DNA of 64,000 bases from Gammaproteobacteria bacterium (GTDB taxonomy: Bacteria; Pseudomonadota; Gammaproteobacteria; SZUA-140). A program made the translations under genes and the position numbers. The stretch is taken from the NCBI GenBank assembly GCA_016218365.1, contig JACREF010000009.1, forward strand, positions 62,001 to 126,000, written 5' to 3'. Numbering within the stretch: position 1 is the first letter of the stretch; each line of letters starts with the position of its first letter. Below the pieces are notes generated by a model. That model ran no database searches and had not been told where the DNA came from. It saw only the letters and a program-made list of their open reading frames with translations. Shown here piece after piece: positions 39,585-49,818 of this stretch.

Positions 39585-39609
39585 CGGTCCCGGAACTGCT
39601 CCGGGACCG
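39585..39609. repeat. Inverted repeat in the islet's right flank
   Basis: CGGTCCCGG (39585-39593) and CCGGGACCG (39601-39609) are perfectly complementary around AACTGCT. A GTTCTG/CAGAAC hairpin adjoins it on the left and GTTCCGGAAC follows on the right. Confidence 0.8.
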
Positions 39610-39830
39610 GGCACAGAACGATGCCGGGAAGGTTCCGGAACGCCTCCGACCCCCGCCTGTAGGTATCCGGCCCCGTTCCGGCCCAAAGGGTGTGCAGTGT
39701 ACGCACCTTCTGCGCTCGTTGCGCAATCTGCGTATCTTAGTCTGCACTCGCTATGTACAGTTGCGTAAAGCCGTTGCGCTCCGGTACGCGCCGTTGCACA
39801 ACCCATGTGCGCACCCCCGCTCTGCACACC

Positions 39831-39884
39831 GAGCACAACATACCGCAGCGCCTCCCCGTAACGGCCGGGCTAGGTGTTGTGCTC
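39831..39884. repeat. Spaced 10-bp inverted repeat
   Basis: GAGCACAACA (39831-39840) and TGTTGTGCTC (39875-39884) are perfect reverse complements. An alternative pairing joins CCCGTAAC (39855-39862) with GTTACGGG (39895-39902), so two exclusive folds are possible. Confidence 0.75.
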
Positions 39885-40006
39885 TTTACGTAACGTTACG
39901 GGCAGGTCTGTGCGCTTGACCGTGGGGGCCCGCTCATCACGTTAACGAACTCGGCCCAGTCGCCCTAGTCGGCGCAGTTGCCGTAGGCCTGCGTTATACT
40001 CAGCAC

Positions 40007-41125
40007 ATGGCTGAGTCCCTGAAGAAACATTTTGGCATCAAGATCCCGCAGACCATCGCCTCGATGGTTGGCGAGGTGTACCCGTTTTTTGATGGCGAGC
40101 GTTTCGTTGCCGAGGTGAAGAAGGGCTATCAGCCGCTGGAGCTGATGGCGCGCGGTTGGCAGATTGCTCATCACTTGCGCCGCCATCTGCCGGATGATTA
40201 TTCGCAGGCGATTGAGATCCTGATCGCCTCGCTTGGTCCGCGGCTGGAGCGGACCGAAGGTCTGGGCTTGGCGCCGTTTCTGTATTTGCCGCACGTGTTG
40301 CTGGTCGCGGAATATGGGCTCGGGCATTTCGAGGCGTCGATGCGCGCCCAGTATCAGCTGACACAGCGTTTTTCGGCCGAGTTCAGCATCCGTCGTTATC
40401 TTGAGCATCACCCGGTGGCGACGCTGCACGTGCTCAGGCAGTGGGCGACCGATCCCAGCCCGCATGTAAGGCGGCTGGTGTCCGAAGGGACGCGACCACG
40501 GCTGCCATGGGCATCGCGGCTGGCGATGTTTCAGCGTGATCCGCAGCCGGTGCTGGCCTTGCTGGAGCTGCTGAAGGATGACCCGGAGTTGTATGTGCGC
40601 CGTTCGGTGGCAAACAATCTCAATGACATCGGCAAGGATCATCGAGAACTGTTGGTGGCGACAGCGCGACGTTGGATGAAAGATGCCTCTGCCGAGCGGC
40701 AATGGATCATCCGTCATGCACTGCGCTCGGCCGTGAAGCAGGGAGACCGCGGGGCGCTGGCAGTGCTGGGTTTCGGCGCGGCGGCTGGGGCGAGGCTGCG
40801 GGATGTTGCCATTGCGCCGCAGCAGGTGCGCCGCGGTGGTTCGGTACAGATCGGGTTTGAGGTCTATAATGCCAGCGACCAGATCATGCCATTGCTGGTC
40901 GATTTCCGTATCCATTTCGTCAAGGCCCGTGGCGCGAGCCGGCCCAAGGTGTTCAAGTTGAAATCGATCAACCTGGGGCCCGGACAGGCGGTGCGCCTGG
41001 GCAAGCGCGTTTCGCTGGCCGAGATGACAACCCGCCGCCATTATCCAGGTGTCCATGCGGTCGACGTTCTGCTGAATGGCAAACCACACAAGCTGGGCAG
41101 TTTCACCGTGCTGCAGACAAAATGA
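40007..41125 (+). CDS. alkC: AlkC-like DNA alkylation repair protein (HEAT-like repeats plus Ig-like domain)
   Basis: The 372-residue protein has helical HEAT-like repeats (about 1-270) including RRLVSEGTRPRLPWA, a stretch characteristic of the AlkC/AlkD superfamily. A C-terminal beta domain (about 280-370) has LRDVAIAPQQVRRGGSVQIGF, as in AlkC proteins with an Ig-like extension. AlkC enzymes excise N3-alkylated adenine (and cytosine) from DNA. No ribosome site precedes the ATG, and TATACT ends six bases before it, so the mRNA may be leaderless. The gene follows the hairpin-dense flank of the islet but has the host's GC-rich composition. Confidence 0.88.
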   Translation: MAESLKKHFGIKIPQTIASMVGEVYPFFDGERFVAEVKKGYQPLELMARGWQIAHHLRRHLPDDYSQAIEILIASLGPRLERTEGLGLAPFLYLPHVLLVAEYGLGHFEASMRAQYQLTQRFSAEFSIRRYLEHHPVATLHVLRQWATDPSPHVRRLVSEGTRPRLPWASRLAMFQRDPQPVLALLELLKDDPELYVRRSVANNLNDIGKDHRELLVATARRWMKDASAERQWIIRHALRSAVKQGDRGALAVLGFGAAAGARLRDVAIAPQQVRRGGSVQIGFEVYNASDQIMPLLVDFRIHFVKARGASRPKVFKLKSINLGPGQAVRLGKRVSLAEMTTRRHYPGVHAVDVLLNGKPHKLGSFTVLQTK

Positions 41126-41273
41126 TGCGGATCGTATTGGCGGGGATCGGGATCGATGATGCCGGGTTGAGGGCGTAGGCGGGGCCTGCTACCATCGGCG
41201 GCAGTTTCAGGCCAGGTTATATATCAGGTCATATATATATAGTGTCGTTACCGCAGTGAGGCAGATTGGGAAT

Positions 41274-41846
41274 ATGAACAAGACGAACTGGATGATGCAG
41301 TGGTGGCGCAGCGGGCTGATGGCGGTGACGGCCGTGGTATGGCTGACGGCCTGTGACAACAACACCCCGCTGATGAAGGCGGTGCTGGACCAGGACGCGG
41401 CCGGTGTCACGGCCGAATTGCAGCAGCAGGCGGCCGACGTCGATGCCCGCAACGCCTATGGCTGGACCGCGCTGATGCATGCGGCGCGTATCGGTGATGA
41501 GACCATCGTCCAGTCATTGCTGGCCCACGGCGCGGCCGTTGATCTGCAGGATGAGGGCGGCTGGACGGCATTGATGCGTGCAGCCCAGAAGGGTAATGAC
41601 GGAGCAGTGAAGCAGCTGCTGGCCCGCGGCGCCCGGATCAATCTCGTCGATCGCAAGGGTTACAGCGCGTTGCACTGGGCCGCGCATCAAGGTCATATCA
41701 CCACGGTCAACCTGTTGCTGACGGCGGGTGCCGATGCGGCGCTGAAGAATGTCGAGGGCGCCACTGCGGACGATCTCGCCGGCGATGAAGGCCATAGCGA
41801 CATTGTCACGCTGTTCAAACGCCAGCGCGCGCAGGGCGGTGGCTGA
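41274..41846 (+). CDS. Ankyrin-repeat lipoprotein
   Basis: The ATG at 41274 gives MNKTNWMMQWWRSGLM, a signal segment and the lipobox LTAC, so the protein is likely lipid-anchored in the periplasm. Four ankyrin repeats follow, for example NAYGWTALMHAARIG, DEGGWTALMRAAQKG and DRKGYSALHWAAHQG. The 190-residue product would mediate protein contacts. It converges on glgP with three bases between the stops. No partner can be inferred from context. Confidence 0.88.
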   Translation: MNKTNWMMQWWRSGLMAVTAVVWLTACDNNTPLMKAVLDQDAAGVTAELQQQAADVDARNAYGWTALMHAARIGDETIVQSLLAHGAAVDLQDEGGWTALMRAAQKGNDGAVKQLLARGARINLVDRKGYSALHWAAHQGHITTVNLLLTAGADAALKNVEGATADDLAGDEGHSDIVTLFKRQRAQGGG

Positions 41847-41849
41847 CGG

Positions 41850-44354
41850 TTATCCCTTCTTGTCATCGAGCTGGATCTTGACCGGCTTGACGTTCCAGAT
41901 CTCGCTGGCATATTCACGGATGGTGCGATCGCTGGAGAACTTGCCCATGTGGGCGGTGTTCAGGATCGCCTTGGTGGCCCAGGCATCGCGATTCAGATAC
42001 AAGGCCGAGATCTGCTGCTGTGTTTCGACGTAGCTCTTGTAGTCGGCCAGCAGCATGAAATAGTCACCCTGCTCGGTCAGGCGCCGGGTGATCGGCTGGA
42101 ACAGGTTGCGGTCCTCCGGTGAGAAGAAGCCACTGCCGATCATGTCGATGGCCTGGCGCAGCTCCGGGTTGCCGTAATAATAGTCCCACGGGTTGTAGCC
42201 ATTGCGGCGCAGCTCGCTGACCTGCTGGGTGGTGTTGCCGAAGATGAAGATATTATCGGCGCCGACCTCCTCGAAGATCTCGATATTGGCGCCATCCATG
42301 GTGCCGATCGTCAAGGCGCCATTCAGGGCCAGCTTCATGTTGCCGGTGCCCGAGGCCTCCATGCCGGCGGTCGAGATCTGCTGCGACAGGTCGGCGGCCG
42401 GCACGATGTCGGTGGCCGTCGACACATCATAGTTGGGGATGAAGACGACCTTCAGCCGGTCACCGACGACCGGGTCATGATTGATGATGTCAGCAACATT
42501 GTTGATCAGTTTGATGATCAGCTTGGCCTGCGCATAACCCGGCGCCGCCTTGCCGGAGAAGATCACGGTACGCGGCACGCAGCTGTCCTGAGGGTTGCTG
42601 CGGATCCTGTTATACAGCGTGATGACGTGCAGCAGGTTCAGCAGCTGGCGCTTGTATTCGTGCATGCGCTTGATGTGGACATCGAACATCGAGGCCGGAT
42701 TGACGGTGATGTTCAGCCGGCGCTGGATGATCGCCGCCAGCCGTTCCTTGTTGGACTGTTTGATGAGCTGGAACTGGCGCCGGAACTCGCCATCACTGGC
42801 CAGCGGCGCGACCTTGCGCAACTGGTCCAGGTCGGTGATCCACTCCTTGCCGATATGGTCGCTGATCAGCCTGGTCAGGCCCGGGTTGGCGTGGTGCAAC
42901 CAGCGCCGCGGCGTGACCCCGTTGGTCTTGTTGGTGAACTTTTCGGGGAACAGGCGCGCGAAGTGTGAAAAGATCGTGCTCTTCATCAGTTCGGTATGCA
43001 GCGCGGCAACGCCATTGATCTTGTGGCTGCCGACGATGGCCAAGTGTGCCATGCGGATCGAGCGCTCCGGGCCCTCATTGATGATCGACATCTCACGCAG
43101 CAGGCCCAGGTCGCCGGGGCAGCGATGGATGATATCGTTCAGGAAGTGGTGGTTGATCTCATAGATGATCTGCAGATGGCGCGGCAACAGCTGGCTGAAC
43201 AGCTCCACTGGCCAGGTCTCCAGCGCCTCGGGCATCAGTGTGTGGTTGGTGTAGGCAAAGGTGCGGGTGGTGATATCCCATGCATGCTGCCAGTCCAGCC
43301 GGTGGATGTCGACGAGGATGCGCATCAACTCCGGGATCGCGATCGCCGGATGGGTGTCGTTGAGCTGGATGGCAACCTTGTTCGGGATCTCATCCATTGA
43401 TTGCTGCAGTTTGTTGAAGCGATACAGGATGTCCTGCAGCGAGGCGCAGACAAAAAAGTATTGCTGCTTCAGGCGCAGCATCCGTCCCATGTGGGTGGTG
43501 TCATCGGGGTACAGCACCTTGGAGATGTTTTCGGATTCGGATTCGGACTCCAGCGCCTTGATGTAGTTGCCTTCATTGAAATAGCGCAGGTCAAAATCGC
43601 GTGAGGATTTCGCCGACCACAGTCGCATATTGTTGACGGTGTTGGTCTTGTAGCCCGGGATCGGTGTGTCATAGGCCATCGCCATGACCTCGTCGGTGTC
43701 GACCCAGTGATGGCGCGGTTTGCCATGTTCATCGCTGTAGGTGACGACGCGGCCATGGAACTTGACCGGATACAATACCTCGGGTCGCGAGAATTCCCAC
43801 GGGTTGCCATAACGCAGCCAGTTGTCCGGGTGTTCGATCTGGTAGCCGTCCTCGATGGCCTGGCGGAACATGCCGTATTCATAACGGATGCCATAGCCAT
43901 AGCCCGGCAGGCCCAAGGTCGCCATCGAATCGAGGAAGCAGGCCGCCAGCCGGCCCAGGCCGCCGTTGCCGAGGCCGGCGTCGGGTTCGATGTCGCAGAT
44001 CTTCTCAATATCAAGCCCCATCTCCTTGACGGCCTGGGAGACCTCGTCATAGATGCCCATATTGATGACGCTGTTCATCAGCGTGCGGCCGATCAGGAAT
44101 TCCATCGACAGGTAATAGACACGCTTGGCGTCGGCGCGATAATAGGTGCGCATCGTCTCCATCCAGCGCTCGATCATCCGGTCACGCACCACGTAGGAGG
44201 CGACATTGAACCAGTCGCGGGTGGTGGCGGTGTAGGTGTCCTTGCCTACCGTGTACTCAAGGCGGGTGGCGAGCGATTTTTTCAGCGCCTCGCTGTCCAG
44301 GCCAAGGTAATGTGGTTTGAAGGGCTGGGATTTATCGCCGGGCTGTTTTGACAT
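41850..44354 (-). CDS. glgP: Glycogen/starch phosphorylase
   Basis: The 834-residue enzyme spans the normal family length. It has EPDAGLGNGGLGRLAACFLDSMA, NDTHPAIAIPELMRILVD, and the PLP site EASGTGNMKLALNGALTIGTMDGAN with its lysine. It releases glucose-1-phosphate from glycogen. No other glycogen gene is in the window, so it stands alone and diverges from gspD over a 215-base AT-rich gap. Confidence 0.98.
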   Translation of the reverse strand: MSKQPGDKSQPFKPHYLGLDSEALKKSLATRLEYTVGKDTYTATTRDWFNVASYVVRDRMIERWMETMRTYYRADAKRVYYLSMEFLIGRTLMNSVINMGIYDEVSQAVKEMGLDIEKICDIEPDAGLGNGGLGRLAACFLDSMATLGLPGYGYGIRYEYGMFRQAIEDGYQIEHPDNWLRYGNPWEFSRPEVLYPVKFHGRVVTYSDEHGKPRHHWVDTDEVMAMAYDTPIPGYKTNTVNNMRLWSAKSSRDFDLRYFNEGNYIKALESESESENISKVLYPDDTTHMGRMLRLKQQYFFVCASLQDILYRFNKLQQSMDEIPNKVAIQLNDTHPAIAIPELMRILVDIHRLDWQHAWDITTRTFAYTNHTLMPEALETWPVELFSQLLPRHLQIIYEINHHFLNDIIHRCPGDLGLLREMSIINEGPERSIRMAHLAIVGSHKINGVAALHTELMKSTIFSHFARLFPEKFTNKTNGVTPRRWLHHANPGLTRLISDHIGKEWITDLDQLRKVAPLASDGEFRRQFQLIKQSNKERLAAIIQRRLNITVNPASMFDVHIKRMHEYKRQLLNLLHVITLYNRIRSNPQDSCVPRTVIFSGKAAPGYAQAKLIIKLINNVADIINHDPVVGDRLKVVFIPNYDVSTATDIVPAADLSQQISTAGMEASGTGNMKLALNGALTIGTMDGANIEIFEEVGADNIFIFGNTTQQVSELRRNGYNPWDYYYGNPELRQAIDMIGSGFFSPEDRNLFQPITRRLTEQGDYFMLLADYKSYVETQQQISALYLNRDAWATKAILNTAHMGKFSSDRTIREYASEIWNVKPVKIQLDDKKG

Positions 44355-44569
44355 CTTCGTTCCCTGAGACTGGATTACCTGTGTAATATCGTCTGTCCTG
44401 ACGAATGCTGAATGTTACTGCCGGATAACCGGCCGGTGCCAGCATAAAATAGCGGGCTGGAGGTGTCATTGCCAGCGTTCTCGGGTATCATGACCCACGA
44501 TTTATTTTTATTTTTCAAGTGCCGATAGCCTGACGGCAGGGAACACAATAACCCTTTAAAGAAGACAGC

Positions 44570-46615
44570 GTGGTGTTGTTGGGCGAGACTCAGGGAAGAC
44601 TATACGTGGCATCATTGTCAGCGGCGACGGCGCGGGGTCGGCGCTGCGGCGGCCTGTTGTTGCTCGGAATGCTGCTTTTTTGTACAAGCGTACTGTCGGC
44701 CGTCACTGGCAGCATGGTGCTGAACCTGAAAGACGCCGAGATCGCCGCGGTGGTCGACACCGTGGCCGAGCTGACCGGCAAGACCTTCATCGTCGATCCG
44801 CGGGTCAAGGGCAAGATGACGATCGTCGCGACACGGTCGATGTCGCCCGGCGAGATCTATCAGGTATTCCTGTCCGCGCTCGATGTCCACGGCTTTTCTG
44901 CCGTCCAGGTTGGACGGGTGATCAAGATCCTGCCCAATACCAGCGCCAAGCAGGATGTGCAGCCGCTGGCCTCGGACAATCAGCCGGGCAGCGGTGACGA
45001 GGTCGTGACGCGGGTCGTTGAGCTGTCCCATGTGTCGGCAACCCAGCTGGTGCCGATCCTGCGGCCATTGCTGCCGCAGCAGGGCCACCTGGCGGCCTAT
45101 GTGCCGAGCAATATCCTCATTATCTCGGACCGCGCCGGCAACATTGAGCGGCTGGTCAGGATCATCCGCCGCATCGATACGCCGACCAGTGAAGATGTCG
45201 AGATGATCCGGCTGCAACACGCCTCGGCCACCGAGGTGGTGCGGATACTGACCTCGGTGCGGCAGCAGGGCGCGGCGCCGGGCGGCCCGCAAGCCGAGCC
45301 GGATGCCGCGGTGATGATTGCCGATGAGCGCACCAATTCCATTTTGCTGGGCGGCGGCCGCTCCGGCCGGGTGCAGATGCGGGCCTTGATCAACCATCTG
45401 GACATGCCGCTGGAGACCGAAGGCAATACCAAGGTCGTCTACCTGCGCTATGCCCGTGCCAAGGATCTGATGCCGGTACTGACCGGTGTCAGCAGCAGCG
45501 TCGAGCAGGAGGCCAAGGCCAAGGGCGGCGCGGCCGCCAGCAAGGACAGCCGCGTCGATATCCAGGCCGATGAGAGCACCAATTCGCTGGTGATCACGGC
45601 ACCGCCGGACCTGTTTCGCTCGCTGGATTCTGTCATCAAGCAACTGGATGTGCGCCGTGCCCAGGTGCAGGTCGAGACCATCATCGCCGAGGTGTCGGAA
45701 AACCTGAGCGCTGAGCTGGGCGTGCAATGGGCATTTGACGGCACACCGGGCGGCAAGGGTCCGGTCGGACTGATCAATTTCGGATCCAGTCAGGGCGGCG
45801 GGATTGCCGACATGGGCGGGGCCATTGCGCTGGGCAGGATGCCGAGCATCGGCACCGGCATGACGCTCGGCATCGGCACCTTCAACAGCGGCAATATCAA
45901 TTTCGCCGCGATCCTGCGCGCGCTCAAGGGTGACGGCATGACCAACATCCTGTCGACGCCGACGCTGGTGACACTGGATAACGAGGAGGCCGAGATCGTC
46001 GTCGGCCAGACCGTACCGTTTGTCACCGGCACCTACACCTCGACTGGTGGCAGCAGCGTGCCGACCAACCCGTTCAACACCGTCAAGCGTGAAAACGTCG
46101 GCATCACGCTGAAGGTCAAGCCGCAGATCAATGAAGGTGATGCGGTCAAGCTGGACCTGCATCAGACCGTCGACAGCCTGAGCAACAGCTCCACCGGGGC
46201 CGTTGACCTGATCACCAATACCCGCTCGATCAAGACGTCGGTGATCGTCGATGATGGCCGGATCGTGGTACTCGGCGGGCTGATCGAGGATTCTGCCGGC
46301 GAGACGGCACAAAAGGTACCGTTACTCGGTGATATCCCGTTGCTGGGGGCGCTGTTCCGCTCCAAGGCCACCAACAGTGGCAAGAAGAACCTGATGGTAT
46401 TCATGCGGCCGACGATCATCCGTGACGCCTCGGTCGCCAGCCAGTTGACCAGCGTTAAATATAATTTTATCCGTGCCCAGGAGCTGCGGGCACGGGCGCG
46501 CGGCATGATGCTGATCCCGGATGACCGTTCACCGGTGTTGCCGGCGCTCGATGATTCACTTGCTGCGCCGCCCGGCCCGCCGCCGCTGCCGGCCAGCAGC
46601 CGACATGGCGGTTGA
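44570..46615 (+). CDS. gspD: Type II secretion secretin GspD
   Basis: The 681-residue product starts at a GTG (another GTG at 44606 is possible) and has a signal peptide. Periplasmic N0-N3 domains follow, starting [23 protein letters not shown], and then the secretin core with [14 protein letters not shown] and [16 protein letters not shown]. It forms the outer-membrane channel of the type II system. It heads the operon gspD-N in which most genes overlap or nearly touch. Its partner gspC is at the left end of the window. Confidence 0.96.
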   Translation: MVLLGETQGRLYVASLSAATARGRRCGGLLLLGMLLFCTSVLSAVTGSMVLNLKDAEIAAVVDTVAELTGKTFIVDPRVKGKMTIVATRSMSPGEIYQVFLSALDVHGFSAVQVGRVIKILPNTSAKQDVQPLASDNQPGSGDEVVTRVVELSHVSATQLVPILRPLLPQQGHLAAYVPSNILIISDRAGNIERLVRIIRRIDTPTSEDVEMIRLQHASATEVVRILTSVRQQGAAPGGPQAEPDAAVMIADERTNSILLGGGRSGRVQMRALINHLDMPLETEGNTKVVYLRYARAKDLMPVLTGVSSSVEQEAKAKGGAAASKDSRVDIQADESTNSLVITAPPDLFRSLDSVIKQLDVRRAQVQVETIIAEVSENLSAELGVQWAFDGTPGGKGPVGLINFGSSQGGGIADMGGAIALGRMPSIGTGMTLGIGTFNSGNINFAAILRALKGDGMTNILSTPTLVTLDNEEAEIVVGQTVPFVTGTYTSTGGSSVPTNPFNTVKRENVGITLKVKPQINEGDAVKLDLHQTVDSLSNSSTGAVDLITNTRSIKTSVIVDDGRIVVLGGLIEDSAGETAQKVPLLGDIPLLGALFRSKATNSGKKNLMVFMRPTIIRDASVASQLTSVKYNFIRAQELRARARGMMLIPDDRSPVLPALDDSLAAPPGPPPLPASSRHGG

Positions 46616-46623
46616 CAGGGTTT

Positions 46624-48153
46624 ATGGCCGAGACACCGTCCAGACCGCAGGCGGTTGCCGCTGCCGTTGCGCCGCCGCCCCGCGTGTCGCGGCTGCCGCT
46701 GGCCTTTGCCCGTCGTCACGGGGTATTGCTCAGCGACGAGGCCGGTAAAGGCCTGCAGGCCTATGTCAGGCCGGGCGTCAGCCGCCAGGCCTTGAGCGAG
46801 GTGCGCCGTTTCTATGGCGCTGCACTGACCTTCGAACAGATCACGCCTGAACATTTCGATCAGTTGCTGCAACGCAGCTATCAGCAGCATTCCAGTCAGG
46901 CGATGCAGCAGATGGAAGAGGTCAGCGAGGAGATGGATCTGTCGCGGATCGCTGGTCAGTTGACCGAGCCCCAGGATCTGCTCGAAAGCCAGGATGATGC
47001 GCCGATCATTCGCCTGATCAATGCCCTGCTGACCGAGGCGGTCAAGGAGAATGCCTCGGATATCCACATCGAACCCTATGAAAGCCGGCTGGTGGTGCGC
47101 TTCCGTGTCGACGGGGTGTTGCGCGAGATCATCGAGCCGCCACGGGTGCTGGCGCCGTTGCTGGTGTCGCGCGTCAAGGTCATGGCCAAACTTGACATCG
47201 CCGAGAAGCGCTTGCCGCAGGATGGCCGCATCTCGCTGCGGATCGCCGGCCGTCCGGTCGATGTGCGCGTCTCGACTCTGCCGGCCGGGCACGGTGAGCG
47301 GGTCGTCATGCGTCTGCTCGACAAGCAGGCCGGGCGGCTGGATCTCGATCAGCTGGGCATGGCACGTGAGGTACAGGCCACCGCAGATAGGGTCATCCAT
47401 CGTCCGCACGGCATCATGCTGGTGACCGGTCCGACCGGTTCCGGTAAGACCACGACGCTGTATGCGGTGCTGAGCCGGCTCAACAACCGCCAGCGCAATA
47501 TCATGACCGTCGAGGACCCGATCGAATATTACATCGATGGCGTCAGTCAGACCCAGGTGGTGACCCGTGTCAACATGACCTTCGCGCGCGGCCTGCGTGC
47601 CATCCTGCGCCAGGACCCGGATGTGGTGATGGTCGGTGAGATCCGTGACCTGGAGACCGCCGAGATTGCGGTACAGGCCAGTCTGACCGGTCATCTGGTG
47701 CTGTCGACCTTGCATACCAACAGCGCCATTGGCGCCATCACCCGCTTGCGCGACATGGGCATCGAGCCGTTTTTGCTGGCATCAAGCCTGGTCGGTGTGC
47801 TGGCGCAACGCCTGGTCCGGGTGTTGTGCAAAGACTGCAAGGCGGCCTATAGCGCTGATGACAGCGAACGTGCGGCGCTGGGGCGCCAGGACCGCAGCGA
47901 GGCTGTCACCTTGTATCGGGCGGCCGGATGTAATGCCTGCAATCACACGGGCTACCGGGGCCGGATCGGGATCTTCGAGATGATCGAGATCACTGACAGC
48001 ATGCGCACCTTGATCCATGAAAACGCCTCTGAACAACAGATCGAGGCCTGTGCGCGCCAGCAGACGTCCAGCATCTTTCAAGATGGTATCCGGCGGGTGC
48101 TGGCGGGCGAGACCGCGCTGGAAGAGGTACTGCGCGTGACCCACGAGGAGTGA
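46624..48153 (+). CDS. gspE: Type II secretion ATPase GspE
   Basis: I choose the ATG at 46624; a TTG at 46612 overlapping the gspD stop is an alternative. The 509-residue protein has an N-terminal domain, Walker [11 protein letters not shown], an Asp box VEDPIEYYI, Walker [17 protein letters not shown], a His box, and the tetracysteine zinc site CKDC...CNAC. It powers pseudopilus assembly on the cytoplasmic side. Confidence 0.96.
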   Translation: MAETPSRPQAVAAAVAPPPRVSRLPLAFARRHGVLLSDEAGKGLQAYVRPGVSRQALSEVRRFYGAALTFEQITPEHFDQLLQRSYQQHSSQAMQQMEEVSEEMDLSRIAGQLTEPQDLLESQDDAPIIRLINALLTEAVKENASDIHIEPYESRLVVRFRVDGVLREIIEPPRVLAPLLVSRVKVMAKLDIAEKRLPQDGRISLRIAGRPVDVRVSTLPAGHGERVVMRLLDKQAGRLDLDQLGMAREVQATADRVIHRPHGIMLVTGPTGSGKTTTLYAVLSRLNNRQRNIMTVEDPIEYYIDGVSQTQVVTRVNMTFARGLRAILRQDPDVVMVGEIRDLETAEIAVQASLTGHLVLSTLHTNSAIGAITRLRDMGIEPFLLASSLVGVLAQRLVRVLCKDCKAAYSADDSERAALGRQDRSEAVTLYRAAGCNACNHTGYRGRIGIFEMIEITDSMRTLIHENASEQQIEACARQQTSSIFQDGIRRVLAGETALEEVLRVTHEE

Positions 48154-48161
48154 GCGGCGGC

Positions 48162-49379
48162 ATGGCGGCGTTCGAATATACGGCATTGGACAACGGCGGG
48201 CGGCAGCAGCACGGCGTGCTGGAAGGTGATACCCCGCGCCAGATTCGTCAGCAGTTGCGCGATCGTGGGCTGACACCGATCGAGGTCAGCGAGGTCAGTG
48301 AGCGTCAGACTGCCCATCAGCAGCGCAGCCAGCTGTTTCAGCGTGGCATCTCATCGACAGATCTCGCGATCATCACCCGTCAACTGGCAACGCTGGTAGG
48401 TTCCGGCCTGCCGGTGGAAGAGGTATTGCGGGTTGCGGCCGAACAAGCGGAAAAGGCACAGGCGCAGCGCATCCTGATGGCGGTGCGTTCGCGGGTGCTG
48501 GAGGGGCACGACCTGGCCAGCGCACTCGGCGAATTCCCGCGCACCTTTTCGGATCTGTATCGCGCGACGGTGTCGGCCGGTGAGCGCTCCGGGCATCTTG
48601 ATATCGTACTGGAGCGCCTGGCCGATTACACCGAGGCGCGCCAGCTGCTGCGCCAGGAGGTCAGCCGTGCGCTGGTGTATCCGGCGCTGGTGATCAGTGT
48701 TGCGATCCTGATTGTCATCGGCCTGATGACCTATGTGGTGCCGCAGGTGGTCAAGGTATTTACCGACACCGGACAGACATTGCCGCTAGCCACGCGGACG
48801 CTGATTGCCTGCAGCGAGCTGCTGGCCCGCTACGGCCTGTGGCTGCTGCTGGTGTTGATCGCCGGCGGACTGCTGCTGCGCTCGGCGCTGCGCCAGCCGG
48901 AATTTCGCATGTCATTTCACCGTTATTTATTGCGGCTGCCAGTGCTGGCAAAGATGGTGCGCGGCTTGAATGCCGCACGCTTTTCCCGCACACTGAGTAT
49001 CCTGAATGAAAGCGGCGTGCCGCTGCTTGACGCGTTGCAGATCTCGGCGCAGGTGGTGACCAATCTGCCGATGAAGGCGGCGGTGGAAGAGGCGGCGCGG
49101 CGGGTGCGTGAAGGGACCAGCCTGCATCGGGCGCTGGAGCAGGCCGGTTATTTTCCGCCGTTGACGGTGCATCTGATCGCCAGCGGCGAGGCCAGTGGCC
49201 GGCTCGACGAGATGCTGTCGCGGGCGGCGGTCAGTCAGGAACGCGAACTGCAGGCAACGATCCAGACGCTGCTGAGTTTTCTCGGACCGCTGGTGATCCT
49301 GATCCTGGGCGCGATCGTGCTCGGCATCGTCATGGCAATGTTGCTGCCGATCTTTGAACTCAATCAGCTGGTCATATGA
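48162..49379 (+). CDS. gspF: Type II secretion inner-membrane platform protein GspF
   Basis: The ATG at 48162 gives MAAFEYTALDNGGRQQHG, the standard GspF start, and 405 residues. Two T2SSF domains (about 70-190 and 270-390) are separated and followed by hydrophobic membrane segments such as VISVAILIVIGLMTYVVP and LVILILGAIVLGIVMAML. It anchors GspE and the pseudopilus base in the inner membrane. Confidence 0.96.
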   Translation: MAAFEYTALDNGGRQQHGVLEGDTPRQIRQQLRDRGLTPIEVSEVSERQTAHQQRSQLFQRGISSTDLAIITRQLATLVGSGLPVEEVLRVAAEQAEKAQAQRILMAVRSRVLEGHDLASALGEFPRTFSDLYRATVSAGERSGHLDIVLERLADYTEARQLLRQEVSRALVYPALVISVAILIVIGLMTYVVPQVVKVFTDTGQTLPLATRTLIACSELLARYGLWLLLVLIAGGLLLRSALRQPEFRMSFHRYLLRLPVLAKMVRGLNAARFSRTLSILNESGVPLLDALQISAQVVTNLPMKAAVEEAARRVREGTSLHRALEQAGYFPPLTVHLIASGEASGRLDEMLSRAAVSQERELQATIQTLLSFLGPLVILILGAIVLGIVMAMLLPIFELNQLVI

Positions 49380-49422
49380 TGATCGACATGCCAGCGGCAA
49401 TGCGGGTATGCAGGAGAGTGTT

Positions 49423-49815
49423 ATGAAGAACAGACGTCAGGGCGGGTTTACCATGATCGAGGTGCTGGTGGTGATTGTCATCCTCGGCATCCTGGCAGCG
49501 ATCATCGTGCCCAATATCATGGACAAGCCGGGCAAGGCGCGCATCACCAAGGCCAAGGCCGACATCCAGGCCATCGAGAGCGCGCTGAACATGTATCGTC
49601 TCGAGAAACATGATTACCCGTCCACCGATGAGGGCTTGCAGGCGCTGGTGACCGCCTATCTGCCGCGCTTGCCGCAGGATCCATGGAACAGGCCCTACCT
49701 CTATCTGAAGCCGGGCACACATGGCGACATCGATATCTATTCGCTCGGTCGCGACGGTCAGGACGGCGGTGAGGACGAGGATGCCGATGTCGGCAACTGG
49801 AATCTCGAGCAGTGA
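49423..49815 (+). CDS. gspG: Major pseudopilin GspG
   Basis: The ATG at 49423 is preceded by CAGGAGA and gives a 130-residue prepilin. The cleavage site RQGG/FTMIEVLVV is followed by a hydrophobic helix, and the C-terminal part ends with DGQDGGEDEDADVGNW, the calcium-binding loop of GspG. It is the main subunit of the periplasmic pseudopilus. The ORF track extends it upstream into gspF. Confidence 0.96.
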   Translation: MKNRRQGGFTMIEVLVVIVILGILAAIIVPNIMDKPGKARITKAKADIQAIESALNMYRLEKHDYPSTDEGLQALVTAYLPRLPQDPWNRPYLYLKPGTHGDIDIYSLGRDGQDGGEDEDADVGNWNLEQ

Positions 49816-49818
49816 TGG

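Larger units (their letters stand above)
39467..40006. other. 540-base non-coding stretch dense in inverted repeats
   Basis: No convincing gene is present; the listed ORFs are short, low-complexity and on both strands. From about 39540 the sequence is a chain of small palindromes: GTTCTG/CAGAAC (39567-39585), CGGTCCCGG/CCGGGACCG (39585-39609), GTTCCGGAAC (39632-39641), TTGCGCAA and GTGCGCAC. A 10-bp pair at 39831/39875 and CGTAACGTTACG (39889-39900) follow. It could be a structured RNA, a recombination region or the scar of a former element. TATACT at 39995-40000 may be the alkC -10. Confidence 0.6.

Noticed and set aside
39692-39919. 75-residue ORF in the hairpin-dense stretch
   Set aside because: Arg/His/Cys-rich low-complexity product without a ribosome site; the palindromes explain the sequence better.
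39921-39936. GGGCCCGCTC as an inverted copy of the tRNA 3' end
   Set aside because: Only ten bases match, six of them a self-palindrome, and attachment duplications are direct, not inverted.
39467-40006. Integron attC sites
   Set aside because: The stretch has many palindromes but no GTTRRRY/RYYYAAC pair in the right arrangement and no integrase is present.
44618-47715. Two long antisense ORFs (564 and 517 residues) over gspD and gspE
   Set aside because: Both mirror the codons of conserved secretion genes and show no domain of their own.
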